Source: Acidobacteriaceae bacterium
GTDB taxonomy: Bacteria; Acidobacteriota; Terriglobia; Terriglobales; Acidobacteriaceae
NCBI GenBank assembly: GCA_027452245.1
Contig: DAIDGW010000160.1
Location: 1-39,419, forward strand
Length of the DNA: 39,419 nt
Reading direction: 5' to 3'
Positions 1-7,531 of the stretch are shown here, in pieces. The notes beneath the pieces are model-generated. The model was not told the DNA's origin and ran no database searches. It worked only from the letters and a program-made list of their open reading frames with translations. A program made the translations under genes and the position numbers. Every line of letters begins with the position of its first letter. Within the stretch, counting starts at the first letter, position 1.

Positions 1-1
1 T

Positions 2-84
2 GTTCTGCCCTGGGGGGCGTTTTTTTCTTTCACCCTGGAGCGAAGCGAAGGAAAAAACGCACCCACAGGCAGACAGAGCAGAAC
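2..84. repeat. Long imperfect hairpin at the left edge
   Basis: GTTCTGC (2-8) pairs with GCAGAAC (78-84), CCTG (9-12) with CAGG (66-69), and GCGTTTTTT (17-25) with AAAAAACGC (52-60), giving a stacked imperfect stem around a GC-rich loop. No protein is recognisable in positions 1-296. The element could be an intergenic repeat, the terminator of a gene outside the window or a structured RNA; the sequence alone does not decide. Confidence 0.45.
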
Positions 85-296
85 GAGCAGAGCGATGGTG
101 GGAGGCCGGAGCGGCAGGCGCGGCAAGTGCCAAACACGCACGATCGTTTGGCGCGCGGTCGGCGCTCGTCCGAACGGCCGGAAGAGGCCCGTTTAGCGCG
201 TTCTCTGCGCTGGGCCGTTCACCGGAGCGGCGCGAAGTGGGTAAAAGGCCCGCGAAGCGCTTCCTGGACTTTGCTTGTTGGTTGTAGGGAAGAACT

Positions 297-446
297 ATGA
301 TTGACGTGGATAAGGCGGACACGTCTTTTCGAGAGCAAAGGCGAAGTCCAAATTCCTGGCCGCCAGAGGACCGGATGCCGAAAGTCACTTTGCCGGAGTC
401 CGGTGGCAAGATTGTGGTCCTGCACTATAAGCCGCCTGTCGAGTGA
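297..446 (+). CDS. Small hypothetical protein (49 aa)
   Basis: An ATG at 297 is preceded by an AGGGAAG ribosome-binding site with 5-nt spacing and opens a 49-codon frame ending in TGA at 444-446. The protein starts MIDVDKADTSF and ends in VVLHYKPPVE. It is hydrophilic in its first half and has a short beta-like hydrophobic stretch (KIVVLHY) near the C-terminus; no signal peptide or known motif is visible. It converges on the XRE regulator at 482-751. I do not recognise the family; support rests on the ribosome-binding site. Confidence 0.4.
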   Translation: MIDVDKADTSFREQRRSPNSWPPEDRMPKVTLPESGGKIVVLHYKPPVE

Positions 447-481
447 CGGGCGAGGGACGCCTCTCGTTGCGCGTGGACATC

Positions 482-751
482 CTACTTTGTCTGGCGAAGG
501 TCGTCCGGGGGGTGAGTGGGAACGACATACAGCCCCCGAAGGAGTTTTTCCGGCGTCACTTCAAACACATCGCAGACGCGAAGCAGCGTTGTCAGAGTAA
601 TCGGCCTTCCAGCCTCGATTTGCTGCCAGTGGCGGGTGGAGAAACCGAAAGAGAGCATGTCCTCTTGGCTGTGGCCGCGCTCCTGGCGCATGGCTTTAAG
701 CCTCGCGCCGAGTTTCTTGAAGACACGCTCATGCTCTGCTTGACGGGCCAC
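482..751 (-). CDS. XRE-family helix-turn-helix regulator
   Basis: An 89-residue single-domain DNA-binding protein. A Cro/CI-type HTH spans about residues 12-70: helix 1 with LGARLKAMRQERGHSQEDM, then the recognition region FSTRHWQQIEAGRPITLTTL and the typical LLRVCDVFEVTPEKLL tail. The predicted start is GTG at 751. It has no C-terminal effector domain, so it probably acts as a small dimeric repressor. It is transcribed divergently from the 83-aa gene at 915, and the 163-bp gap between them is the likely control region. Such stand-alone XRE proteins are common on mobile islands, in line with the AbiE and recombinase genes next to it; its targets cannot be read from the sequence. Confidence 0.8.
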   Translation of the reverse strand: MARQAEHERVFKKLGARLKAMRQERGHSQEDMLSFGFSTRHWQQIEAGRPITLTTLLRVCDVFEVTPEKLLRGLYVVPTHPPDDLRQTK

Positions 752-914
752 ATATGAGCTTGTAAAACTCTACGTGCAAAAACACCACGAGCAGATTAGC
801 GTGGTAGTAGGCATGACGAGTGCAGAGGAGCACGCATTTCGTGCAGCGCGCGGCAAATCCGATGACCGAACATTGAGCTTGGGTATTGCATTTCCCCGGT
901 ACAGGAGATTGTTT

Positions 915-1166
915 ATGGCAAAGAGCAGAAATCGGGATGTCTTCCCATCTACGGATCAACCGCACAGAGCGCTTCTGTTTGAACTCAAGGGTGAGGGGAC
1001 TGCGGAGGAAGGAGGCGAGGCGACGGCTTCGACAGAGATGTTCGCGGCGCTCAGCATGGAAGAAGTGATCGCCTATGTGCGAAACCGCCAGCCGACTGTC
1101 GAGATCCTGGAACTAAAGGTACTTGGCAATGTGCAGGTGCTGTCCAGTTCGGAGCACCTGGTCTAA
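915..1166 (+). CDS. Small hypothetical protein (83 aa)
   Basis: The open frame reaches back to a GTG at 774, but the ATG at 915 has an AGGAGA ribosome-binding site 7 nt upstream and is the better start, giving an 83-residue protein beginning MAKSRNRDVF. The C-terminal half (SMEEVIAYVRNRQPTVEILELKV) looks like one helix followed by a beta strand; the middle is low-complexity (GTAEEGGEATAST). No known domain is recognised. It lies divergent from the XRE regulator and 80 bp ahead of the AbiE pair, on the same strand. Confidence 0.55.
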   Translation: MAKSRNRDVFPSTDQPHRALLFELKGEGTAEEGGEATASTEMFAALSMEEVIAYVRNRQPTVEILELKVLGNVQVLSSSEHLV

Positions 1167-1198
1167 CGCCGGAAGGTCCGGCACCGCTTTCCTAAAAT

Positions 1199-1237
1199 AT
1201 ATGCAAAAACACCTACAGTATGTCGGTTTTGGTATAT
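1199..1237. promoter_or_regulatory. Imperfect inverted repeat ahead of abiEi
   Basis: ATATGCAAAAACACC (1199-1213) and GGTTTTGGTATAT (1225-1237) form an imperfect inverted repeat in the AT-rich leader just upstream of the abiEi start. AbiEi proteins of known systems repress their own promoter by binding inverted repeats. By analogy this is a candidate operator; binding is inferred. Confidence 0.4.
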
Positions 1238-1246
1238 GATTTGGGG

Positions 1247-2065
1247 ATGGCGTCGCTCGACCAATATCTCGATGAACAGCTCGCTCGGGGTAGAGCGTAT
1301 TTCTCTCGAAGTGAGGCTCTGGACAGCCTCAAACTGGCACCTGAAGCCTTTACCGCCGCCGCAACGCGGCTGATACGGAAACAACGGCTGGCGAATCCAC
1401 GGCATGGTTTCTATCTGATCCTGAGACCGGAAGATCGAGTCAGTGGCGCTCCAGATCCGGCGCGTTGGATTGATCCTTTGATGCGGTACCAGGGCATCGA
1501 CTATCGAGTCTCGTTGCTCCGTGCAGCCGCATTTCACGGTTCTTCGCATCAGGCGGCAATGGTTTTCCAAGTGGTTGTCCCGAGCCAACTCCGGGATTTT
1601 GAGATTGGCCGTCACCGGCTGCAATTCATCTACCAGTCTCCAGCCGCATTCGCAAAGGCTAACCTTCCCAAGTGGCTGGCCGCGATGAAAAGTGACGCAG
1701 GTTTTGCGAAGGTCGGAGGAATCGAACTGACCCTTCTGGATTGCGTTCGTTACTTTCACAAGGCCGCCGGCATGAGTGGAGTGGCACAGATCGTCAAAGA
1801 CATTGGTGCAAACGCCGATCCAGGCAAGCTGGCCAAAATTGCAGTCATCTATGAGAATTCATCCGTCCGGCGGTTAGGTTATCTACTCGATCACGCCGGC
1901 CACGCGCGCCAATCTCGTGCTCTGGAGGCCTTTGTTAAAAAGGCGAAGGTGTCTCTGCCTCTCGATCCATCTGTTAAACCGCTTGTCAGTGCTCTTGCCA
2001 GTTCCTCCGCGAAAGATTCCAAGTGGATGCTGCTGATCAACGAACCAGTGGAGATCGACTTTTGA
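1247..2065 (+). CDS. abiEi: AbiEi-family type IV antitoxin / transcriptional regulator
   Basis: The ORF is 272 residues from the ATG at 1247 (MASLDQYLDEQLARG); a GTG at 1220 is possible but lies inside the upstream inverted repeat. Residues about 1-60 form the winged-helix N-terminal domain (YFSRSEAL...FTAAATRLIRKQRLANPRHGFYLI), which in this family binds the promoter. The remainder, with the GGIELTLLDCVRYFHKAAG segment, matches the AbiEi C-terminal antitoxin domain. It overlaps the downstream toxin gene by 4 nt (TTGA), so the two are translationally coupled. In studied AbiE systems the antitoxin counters the nucleotidyltransferase toxin without stable complex formation and represses the operon. 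Family assignment is strong; anti-phage activity here is inference. Confidence 0.88.
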   Translation: MASLDQYLDEQLARGRAYFSRSEALDSLKLAPEAFTAAATRLIRKQRLANPRHGFYLILRPEDRVSGAPDPARWIDPLMRYQGIDYRVSLLRAAAFHGSSHQAAMVFQVVVPSQLRDFEIGRHRLQFIYQSPAAFAKANLPKWLAAMKSDAGFAKVGGIELTLLDCVRYFHKAAGMSGVAQIVKDIGANADPGKLAKIAVIYENSSVRRLGYLLDHAGHARQSRALEAFVKKAKVSLPLDPSVKPLVSALASSSAKDSKWMLLINEPVEIDF

Positions 2066-2946
2066 TTCCAACTTCCTATCTGCAAGAGTGGGGCGCGCAG
2101 GCTCCCTGGCCCAATTTGCAACAAGTCGAGCAGGATTTGATCATCTGCCGCGCCTTGTGCGATCTCTTCAACTCACCCGCATTAGCAGGCAGGATCACTT
2201 TTCGCGGTGGCACAGCCATCAATAAGCTCTTGTTCAAACAGCCGCTGCGCTATTCAGAAGACATCGATCTGGTGCAGACGCAGACGGAGCCAATCGGAAG
2301 CACAGTCGATGCTGTCCGTGATGCGCTGTCATGGCTCGGCAAATGCAACCGCGAGCAGGCAGGCCATTCGATTCACCTGATGTTCAGGTTCACACCTGAA
2401 TCTGCCTCAGACACCCGATTGAAACTCAAGGTCGAAATAAATACCCGTGAGCATGGCAGTCTGCTGGGCATCAAAGAGTATCCATTCGTGGTGGACAGCG
2501 GCTGGTATCACGGCAAAACCAACATCGCATCCTTCGCGCCCGAAGAACTGTTTGGGACGAAACTGCGGGCATTGTTACAGCGCCGCAAGAACCGTGACCT
2601 GTTCGACCTCAATGAAGGGTTGAAGCAGCTCGCCATGGATACTGACCAGCTTGTCGCCTGCTTTGAGCACTACCTGGCACTGGAAGGCAAAACGATTACT
2701 CGTGCGGCTGCTGAACACCGGATGCTGGAAAAACTGACGCACAGCTTGACGGAGGACATTGAACCTCTGCTTTCAGCGGGCGTGCGTTTTCATGATGAGG
2801 ATGCAATGGATGCCTTTGAACAAGTTTGGATCCAGTTGATCGTCAAAATCAAAGGCGATACCTGGAAGCTGACCGACAAGGTTATCGAGGAACTGCGCGA
2901 AAAGAAATATCCGAATCTTCTGCGTCAAAAGAGATCTGCCACATAG
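2062..2946 (+). CDS. abiEii: AbiEii-family nucleotidyltransferase toxin
   Basis: The start is taken as TTG at 2062, overlapping the antitoxin stop as TTGA, with GGAG at 2050-2053 about 8 nt upstream; this gives 294 residues. An in-frame ATG at 2023 lies inside abiEi and is less likely. Nucleotidyltransferase motif I is clear: FRGGTAINKL (residues 47-56) followed by RYSEDIDLV (63-71), with the metal-binding Asp pair D67 and D69. A second acidic motif, LKVEINTRE, and the family motif ELFGTKLRALLQRRKNRDLFD follow. AbiEii/MenT-like enzymes transfer nucleotides to RNA targets such as tRNA and arrest growth. All visible catalytic motifs are intact, so the toxin should be functional. Its position beside a serine recombinase fits carriage on a mobile island. 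Confidence 0.9.
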   Translation: MIPTSYLQEWGAQAPWPNLQQVEQDLIICRALCDLFNSPALAGRITFRGGTAINKLLFKQPLRYSEDIDLVQTQTEPIGSTVDAVRDALSWLGKCNREQAGHSIHLMFRFTPESASDTRLKLKVEINTREHGSLLGIKEYPFVVDSGWYHGKTNIASFAPEELFGTKLRALLQRRKNRDLFDLNEGLKQLAMDTDQLVACFEHYLALEGKTITRAAAEHRMLEKLTHSLTEDIEPLLSAGVRFHDEDAMDAFEQVWIQLIVKIKGDTWKLTDKVIEELREKKYPNLLRQKRSAT

Positions 2947-2951
2947 GCGAC

Positions 2952-2967
2952 CCTCCATTGATGGAGG
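2952..2967 (+). terminator. Short hairpin after abiEii
   Basis: CCTCCA (2952-2957) and TGGAGG (2962-2967) form a 6-bp stem with a TTGA loop, 5 nt after the abiEii stop. There is no U-tract, so this is a weak terminator candidate at best. Confidence 0.25.
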
Positions 2968-3001
2968 CTGAATGCCCGGCGTCGAAATCTGACCGGACAA
3001 T

Positions 3002-3020
3002 GGTGTCCTGCCAGGACACC
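3002..3020. promoter_or_regulatory. Perfect 9-bp inverted repeat upstream of recombinase unit
   Basis: GGTGTCCTG (3002-3010) and CAGGACACC (3012-3020) are perfect reverse complements around a single C. The site lies 79 bp before the recombinase-partner gene. The near-zero loop argues against an RNA hairpin and for a dimeric protein binding site: an operator or a recombinase recognition site. Confidence 0.5.
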
Positions 3021-3098
3021 GAGTGGAAAGTTTTTCCACGTTTTGTGCCCTCCGTGCGCTCTACGCTTCTTCTCGAAACGAAACACTCGAGGAGTCGC

Positions 3099-3332
3099 GT
3101 GGAGGCCAAGCATACCAAAGATGGAAACGAAGCTGAATTGGAACGGCAGTACGGGACCAATCGGACTTCGGGCCTTGGAAAACGGCTCGATCCTGCGGTC
3201 AAGTCCTGGATGGACAACGTGATTATCCCTGCGCTGGTGAGGGAGTATCTGGCCGAAATCGAGAGGCGAAATCGACTTGCAACCACCGGCAGTTCAGAGG
3301 TAATGTCCGACAAGGACGGTAATTTGCCATGA
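3099..3332 (+). CDS. Small recombinase-associated protein (77 aa)
   Basis: The frame ends in TGA overlapping the recombinase start as ATGA (3329-3332), so the two genes are translationally coupled. The open frame extends upstream into abiEii, but the GTG at 3099 with GAGGAG 4 nt upstream is the best start. The conserved-looking core is LDPAVKSWMDNVIIPALVR followed by EYLAEIERRNR, an amphipathic helix that I recall seeing in small proteins directly ahead of serine recombinases in Acidobacteria. No catalytic motif is visible. A helper role in recombination (for example directionality or DNA binding) is a guess from coupling alone. Confidence 0.65.
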   Translation: MEAKHTKDGNEAELERQYGTNRTSGLGKRLDPAVKSWMDNVIIPALVREYLAEIERRNRLATTGSSEVMSDKDGNLP

Positions 3333-4996
3333 TTCTGCGTTGCGCCGCCTACGCCCGCTACTCCAGCGATCTCCAGAGCCCACTCTCAATCGAAGACCAA
3401 CTCCGCATCTGCCGCGAATACGCGAAGTCTCGCGGGTTCATCTTTCTGGAAGAACACGTCTATGTCGATGAAGCCCTGAGTGGCGTGGGCGCGGATCGTC
3501 CGGGGCTGGGCCGCCTGCTCAATGCGGCATTGTCCCCTGCCCGCCCCTTCGATGTGATCCTGCTCGACGACAGCAGCCGCCTGGCGCGAAATACGAAGGA
3601 TGCCCTTACCTTCTTCGAGCGGCTGAACTTTGCCGGCATTCGGCTAATTGCAGTCAGTCAGGGCATCGACTCGGATAATGAGCAGGCGCATGTGCTGGTC
3701 ACTGTCCACGGTATGGTGGACAGCCTGTATGTGAAGGAACTTGCCAAGAAGACGCATCGCGGTCTGGAAGGACGGGTACTGCGGGGCCAGCACACGGGCG
3801 GTCGTTGCTATGGTTACGATTCTGTCTCTGTGGACGCCACGACCGCAAAGCAACTGGTCGTCAACGAGAGTGAAGCGGTAGTGGTCCGCCGCATCTTCGA
3901 GATGTCTGCCAACGGCCAGTCACTGAAGACCATCGCAAAGACTCTGAACAGGGAGTGCGTTCCTTCTCCACGACCGCGATCAGGAAATCAATATGCGACA
4001 TGGAGTCCGACTTGTATTCGGGAGATGCTCCGCCGTGATCTCTACATAGGAAAGGTGGTTTGGAACGCCTCGCGGTTCGTTAAAGTTCCCGGTACGAATA
4101 AGCGGGTACGACGTGCGAGGCCGGAAAGCGAATGGCGAGTTGTTCCTCACCCCGACCTGCAGATCGTCAGCGATGAGGTCTGGACGCGGGTTCAGGACAG
4201 GCAGAAGCGTTTGATGGCCATGTACAGCGGCGCGAAGAAAGGCCTCTTACCTCGCTCGGTTACCAGTCCATACCTTCTTAGCGGTATCCTGAAGTGCGGC
4301 TTGTGCGGCGGGAACCTCATTGTCGTCACCGGATATAGCTCTTACGGACACTATCCGCAATACGGCTGCTCTCAACACTTCAATCGCGGCGCCTGCACGA
4401 ACTCGATATTGATTCGGCGGGACTGGCTCGAAAAGCGACTCTTGGAAGAATTGCAGAATGAGGTTCTGAAGCACGAGACCGTCGAATACGCGCTGGACGA
4501 ATTCGGAAGCCACTTGAAGAATGCATTCTCCAAGCTCACCAACCAGATGGCTCACATGCGGGAGCGCAAGCAGAAACTTGAAGGGGAACTAAGACGGCTG
4601 GCCGCGACGGCTGCGGAGACGGGACCGTCATCATTCCTCGTCGCCGCTATCCACGAGCGGGAACAGCAACTGCGCGAGATTACAGATCAGCTCTTAGCGG
4701 GCGGAGGCGACTCTGTAGATGCTCACTTGGCGGAGATTCGGGGCTTCATCACGAAGCGACTCGGAGACCTTCAGAAGTTGATCTCCGGCGAGCCCGCTGA
4801 GGCTCGGAAGGAACTGCTCAAGCATGTTTCAGAGATCCGCATGATGCCGCAGACAGGAAATGGGAAACCCCACTATGTGGCCGAGGGAACATGGCATTTG
4901 GTGGGTTCTGAGGAGGAAACAGGTAACGTAATGTCTCCCCAAATTCGGAGCGTAGCGGACCCCCGCAACCAAATCTTTCAACAACTTACAAGTTGA
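3329..4996 (+). CDS. Large serine recombinase
   Basis: A 555-residue site-specific recombinase with the complete large-serine-recombinase layout. The resolvase catalytic domain (about 1-150) has the nucleophile Ser12 in YARYSSDLQSPLS and the Arg-bearing motif SSRLAR at 82-87. The 'Recombinase' domain (about 155-290) contains RRIFEMSANGQSLKTIAKTL and LRRDLYIGKVVWN. The zinc ribbon (about 315-370) has CGLCGGN and two later Cys (YGCSQHF, GACTNS). A coiled coil (about 385-480) is rich in E, K and Q. All key residues are present, so the enzyme is probably active. It is coupled to the small gene upstream. It likely moves the AbiE-bearing segment, although no clear att site for it could be identified. 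Confidence 0.93.
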   Translation: MILRCAAYARYSSDLQSPLSIEDQLRICREYAKSRGFIFLEEHVYVDEALSGVGADRPGLGRLLNAALSPARPFDVILLDDSSRLARNTKDALTFFERLNFAGIRLIAVSQGIDSDNEQAHVLVTVHGMVDSLYVKELAKKTHRGLEGRVLRGQHTGGRCYGYDSVSVDATTAKQLVVNESEAVVVRRIFEMSANGQSLKTIAKTLNRECVPSPRPRSGNQYATWSPTCIREMLRRDLYIGKVVWNASRFVKVPGTNKRVRRARPESEWRVVPHPDLQIVSDEVWTRVQDRQKRLMAMYSGAKKGLLPRSVTSPYLLSGILKCGLCGGNLIVVTGYSSYGHYPQYGCSQHFNRGACTNSILIRRDWLEKRLLEELQNEVLKHETVEYALDEFGSHLKNAFSKLTNQMAHMRERKQKLEGELRRLAATAAETGPSSFLVAAIHEREQQLREITDQLLAGGGDSVDAHLAEIRGFITKRLGDLQKLISGEPAEARKELLKHVSEIRMMPQTGNGKPHYVAEGTWHLVGSEEETGNVMSPQIRSVADPRNQIFQQLTS

Positions 4997-5057
4997 AATC
5001 GATTGGCCGCTCCGGTGAATTCACTCCCACTGACTCCCAATAGAAGAAGCATGGTTT

Positions 5058-5315
5058 TCAGGCACTCGCCTTAATCGGCTTGAGCACCATTTCCACGACA
5101 TTGCTGTTCGCCTCCCGCTTCGAGGTCGTCATGGCTTGTCCGACGACATTCATGGTCGTTTCAATCGAAGCTTGACGCATGAGCTCCTGCTGCACTTTCA
5201 TCGGCGCTCCGGTCTCATCGAGCCACGAGCGGTAGGTGTGCCGGAAGGTATGCCAACCGATCAGGTATACTTCAGCCGCGCGCCAGAATCCTTGGCAGCC
5301 TAAAAACAAAAGCAA
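5058..5315 (-). pseudogene. Tyrosine integrase C-terminal remnant
   Basis: An 85-residue open frame carries only the last part of a phage-type integrase. It has the HTFRHTYRSWLDETGAP box (HxxR motif) and KVQQELMRQASIETTMNVV, which corresponds to the family's 'HaSi.TTmn.Y' end. The nucleophile position that should be Tyr reads Val (TTMNVVGQAM), and everything N-terminal, including the first catalytic Arg, is missing. It lies 310 bp from the ssrA-like att copy at 5626, the arrangement expected for an integrase beside its attachment site. It is catalytically dead. Confidence 0.85.
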
Positions 5316-5329
5316 GAACTTCCACTTAA

Positions 5330-5524
5330 AAAAGCAAAAGCTGTCCGAACTACCGGAACCAGCTCTTTCGCTTACTGAATGTACTGAACGGAACTGCGAG
5401 CGCCGGCGATAAGGAGCTTCTCAATGAGGCGTTGGGATTTCGCTCGCTCTGCCCATTCAGCAATATAGGCGACGAGGAGCTTAAGAGCGCATGGGACGCT
5501 TCGAACCTCGAATATTCTCTCTGA
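5330..5524 (+). other. Orphan open frame, possible 3' gene fragment
   Basis: After a TAA at 5327-5329 a frame of 64 codons stays open to TGA at 5522-5524. Its translation contains NYRNQLFRLLNVLNGTASAG and ends in KSAWDASNLEYSL, which reads like real protein sequence, but there is no start codon and no recognisable family. It may be the C-terminal debris of a gene cut by integration events. The rest of 5525-5989 holds the att-like repeat at 5626 and otherwise nothing recognisable. Confidence 0.25.
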
Positions 5525-5625
5525 TCCTTCTCAAATCAAAGGAATAAGCGGCGCACAAGACAGGTATTACAGACACGGACGCCTCAAGGTATCCATTAAA
5601 ACCAATGGAATCAATAATATATAGT

Positions 5626-5646
5626 TGGTGGAGGCGGCGGGAGTCG
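5626..5646 (-). repeat. att-like repeat copy A (ssrA 3'-end remnant)
   Basis: TGGTGGAGGCGGCGG followed by GAGTCG. On the minus strand this reads as the end of a tmRNA: T-loop remnant CGACT, stem CCCGC, acceptor CGCCTCC, then A and CCA. The 5' half of the T-arm is not preserved, so this is an att remnant and not an RNA gene. Confidence 0.65.
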
Positions 5647-6010
5647 GATTAAACGATTGCACTGATTCTAAAGAACTTATTTACTTTTCAACACCGCCCG
5701 AGACGCACGAACCGACCGATACGCGGTTTCGGAGTACGTGTGGAGTACACGGTTTTTCAAGGTCTCACTGACTTCCTCCACTCACTGATCGGTGAGCACA
5801 TGGTAGCAGCCGCGCAGAACTTCAATAGAATCCCCCGCTCCCAGCCGCCTTGGTTGCAGCGATTTCTGGACGCTTGGATGGTTTCATGAAATTGAATCCA
5901 TTCGGATGCTGCAAAAGTCGTAGGAAATCTGCGAGTTAGACCTGCTAAAATCACGACAATCTTCTCTTCAACTCACTGATTTCCCGCTATTGGGGGCTTG
6001 GGGATGCACA

Positions 6011-7186
6011 ATGAACCTTCAGGGTGCTGCGGACCAAGCGGGGCGTTTGATCGAAGCCGTTCAACGTCAAGCGCGCGATTTGCGCGGACGGAATTCGGAC
6101 ACCGAAGAACCGAGCGTGAGTGCCCTTTGGAAAGATGTCTCCCCCGCGCTTGAAAAGGCCCTGGCGGTCTATGACCGCCAAGAGTCTCCGGAAATACCAG
6201 AGCGAACCTGGGTACCTTGGCGTGAAACAAAGAAGAGTTGCCAGCAGGATATTGAAGAAATTCTCGACACTGTTCTGGCGGTCCTCGGCACCTGCGGCGC
6301 AGCTGGATATCGAACCCGCATCCGAAATCTCCAAGCTGACAACACAGAGTCTCAGACCCGGATCACAAGGTACCGGGAACAGATGCTCTCGTCGCCGGCC
6401 GAGAACTCCCAGAACTTTGTCGAAGGTCTACTCGTTCAAAGCAAAGAGAACCTGACCGACTGCATTGCCGATGAGACAGACAGGATCGCGGAGAGAAACA
6501 GGCAAATCGAAGACCTAAAAGCCGGCTTCCGCGAGCATCTGCAGCACATTGGATTGGACATTTCGCCGGAGCAAGCCGACTCCTTTCTGCTTCCCGTGGT
6601 TGATGACGTCATTTCGATGGCCGCTGTCATATCGAACATCGGCCGTATAACAGAACAGTTGCAGGGGCTGGTAGACGCCAGCATAGAGGCCCCGGCGGAG
6701 GCGAAACGGTACTACGGCATGTACGTACTGCTGGTCTTTGCCGTTGACCGCCTCCAGACCCACTTCTTATCAGAGATCGACGAACTTTTCTTACACAGGA
6801 TCGCCAGGCACGAAAAGGAAGCAGCCCTGCATATTGCTGATGCCGAGGCACAAATCAGGAGTGGCGGCCCGCGTGAGCAGTTAGCCGCAAACATTTCAGG
6901 AAACCATCGAACAATTGAAGCTTGTCGCCTTCTTGCCGGCAGGCTGCGAGATTATCGGCGAGCGATTTTGGATGATAACCGCAAGGTTCGAGTCCTCGAA
7001 GCGGCCACCATAAACACATACAGGACCGTATGCCTCAGCCTCAACGTCGCTGAACTGATCGGATTTTGCGACGCAGCGTTTCGCGCCTTACGCGAATTGC
7101 GGCTTCCACCGCTGAGGCTATTCCAAGGCATTCAATTAACCGAAGAAATGCAAAAGCTCGCCGAGCGTGTGGCCTTCGAGGAGTAA
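6011..7186 (+). CDS. Helical / coiled-coil protein of unknown function, first gene of NERD-helicase operon
   Basis: The ATG at 6011 (MNLQGAADQAG) with TGGGGA about 6 nt upstream is preferred over the in-frame TTG at 5990, giving 391 residues. The sequence is almost wholly alpha-helical. It has heptad-like charged stretches at about residues 100-180 (RIRNLQADNTESQTRITRYR, then ETDRIAERNRQIEDLKAGF) and again near 260-330. No signal peptide, membrane segment or nuclease/ATPase motif is visible, so it is probably a cytoplasmic scaffold or sensor. It is followed after 3 nt by a DUF4236 gene and then by the NERD-helicase, all on the same strand, so they likely act together. I do not recognise the family. 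A distant similarity to TelA-like helical proteins is possible but unproven. Confidence 0.75.
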   Translation: MNLQGAADQAGRLIEAVQRQARDLRGRNSDTEEPSVSALWKDVSPALEKALAVYDRQESPEIPERTWVPWRETKKSCQQDIEEILDTVLAVLGTCGAAGYRTRIRNLQADNTESQTRITRYREQMLSSPAENSQNFVEGLLVQSKENLTDCIADETDRIAERNRQIEDLKAGFREHLQHIGLDISPEQADSFLLPVVDDVISMAAVISNIGRITEQLQGLVDASIEAPAEAKRYYGMYVLLVFAVDRLQTHFLSEIDELFLHRIARHEKEAALHIADAEAQIRSGGPREQLAANISGNHRTIEACRLLAGRLRDYRRAILDDNRKVRVLEAATINTYRTVCLSLNVAELIGFCDAAFRALRELRLPPLRLFQGIQLTEEMQKLAERVAFEE

Positions 7187-7189
7187 TCA

Positions 7190-7447
7190 ATGGGCTGGTT
7201 CTTCAGGAAGTCGTTCCGTTTATTGCCGGGCATTCGGGTCAACCTATCGAAAAGCGGACCGCGCGTGAGTGTCGGCGTTCCCGGCGCGCGCGCCAGCATG
7301 GATATTCATGGCAAGGCACGCGTGTATGCAGGGAAAGGCCCACTCCGATATCAGAAAGCGGTCACTTTGGGATCATCTGTCAAAAAGTCCGCAACCGCCA
7401 ACAAATTCCTTCTGGCCATCGTAAAAAGAGTCTTTGGAGGGCCGTAG
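7190..7447 (+). CDS. DUF4236 domain protein (85 aa)
   Basis: The start MGWFFRKSFRLLPGIRVNLS followed by KSGPRVSVGVPGARASMDIHG is the signature of DUF4236: a basic N-terminus, then a short beta-rich Gly-containing repeat. The family is small and has no established biochemical function; many homologues carry it as the N-terminal part of longer proteins. Here it stands alone, with a basic C-terminal tail (VKKSATANKFLLAIVKRVFGG). It begins 3 nt after the stop of the 391-aa gene and ends 84 nt before the helicase start, so it is in the same operon. A role as an adaptor or membrane/nucleic-acid binding module is only a guess. Confidence 0.8.
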   Translation: MGWFFRKSFRLLPGIRVNLSKSGPRVSVGVPGARASMDIHGKARVYAGKGPLRYQKAVTLGSSVKKSATANKFLLAIVKRVFGGP

Positions 7448-7531
7448 CTTTTATATGGATTGAATTCTCACCTGCGACATCTCGTGTAGCGAGATTCCGT
7501 ATTGATGTTCAGCAGAAGGATACCGGAACTC

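Noticed and set aside
5757..5954. 65-codon minus-strand frame
   Set aside because: No recognisable domain and no ribosome-binding signal.
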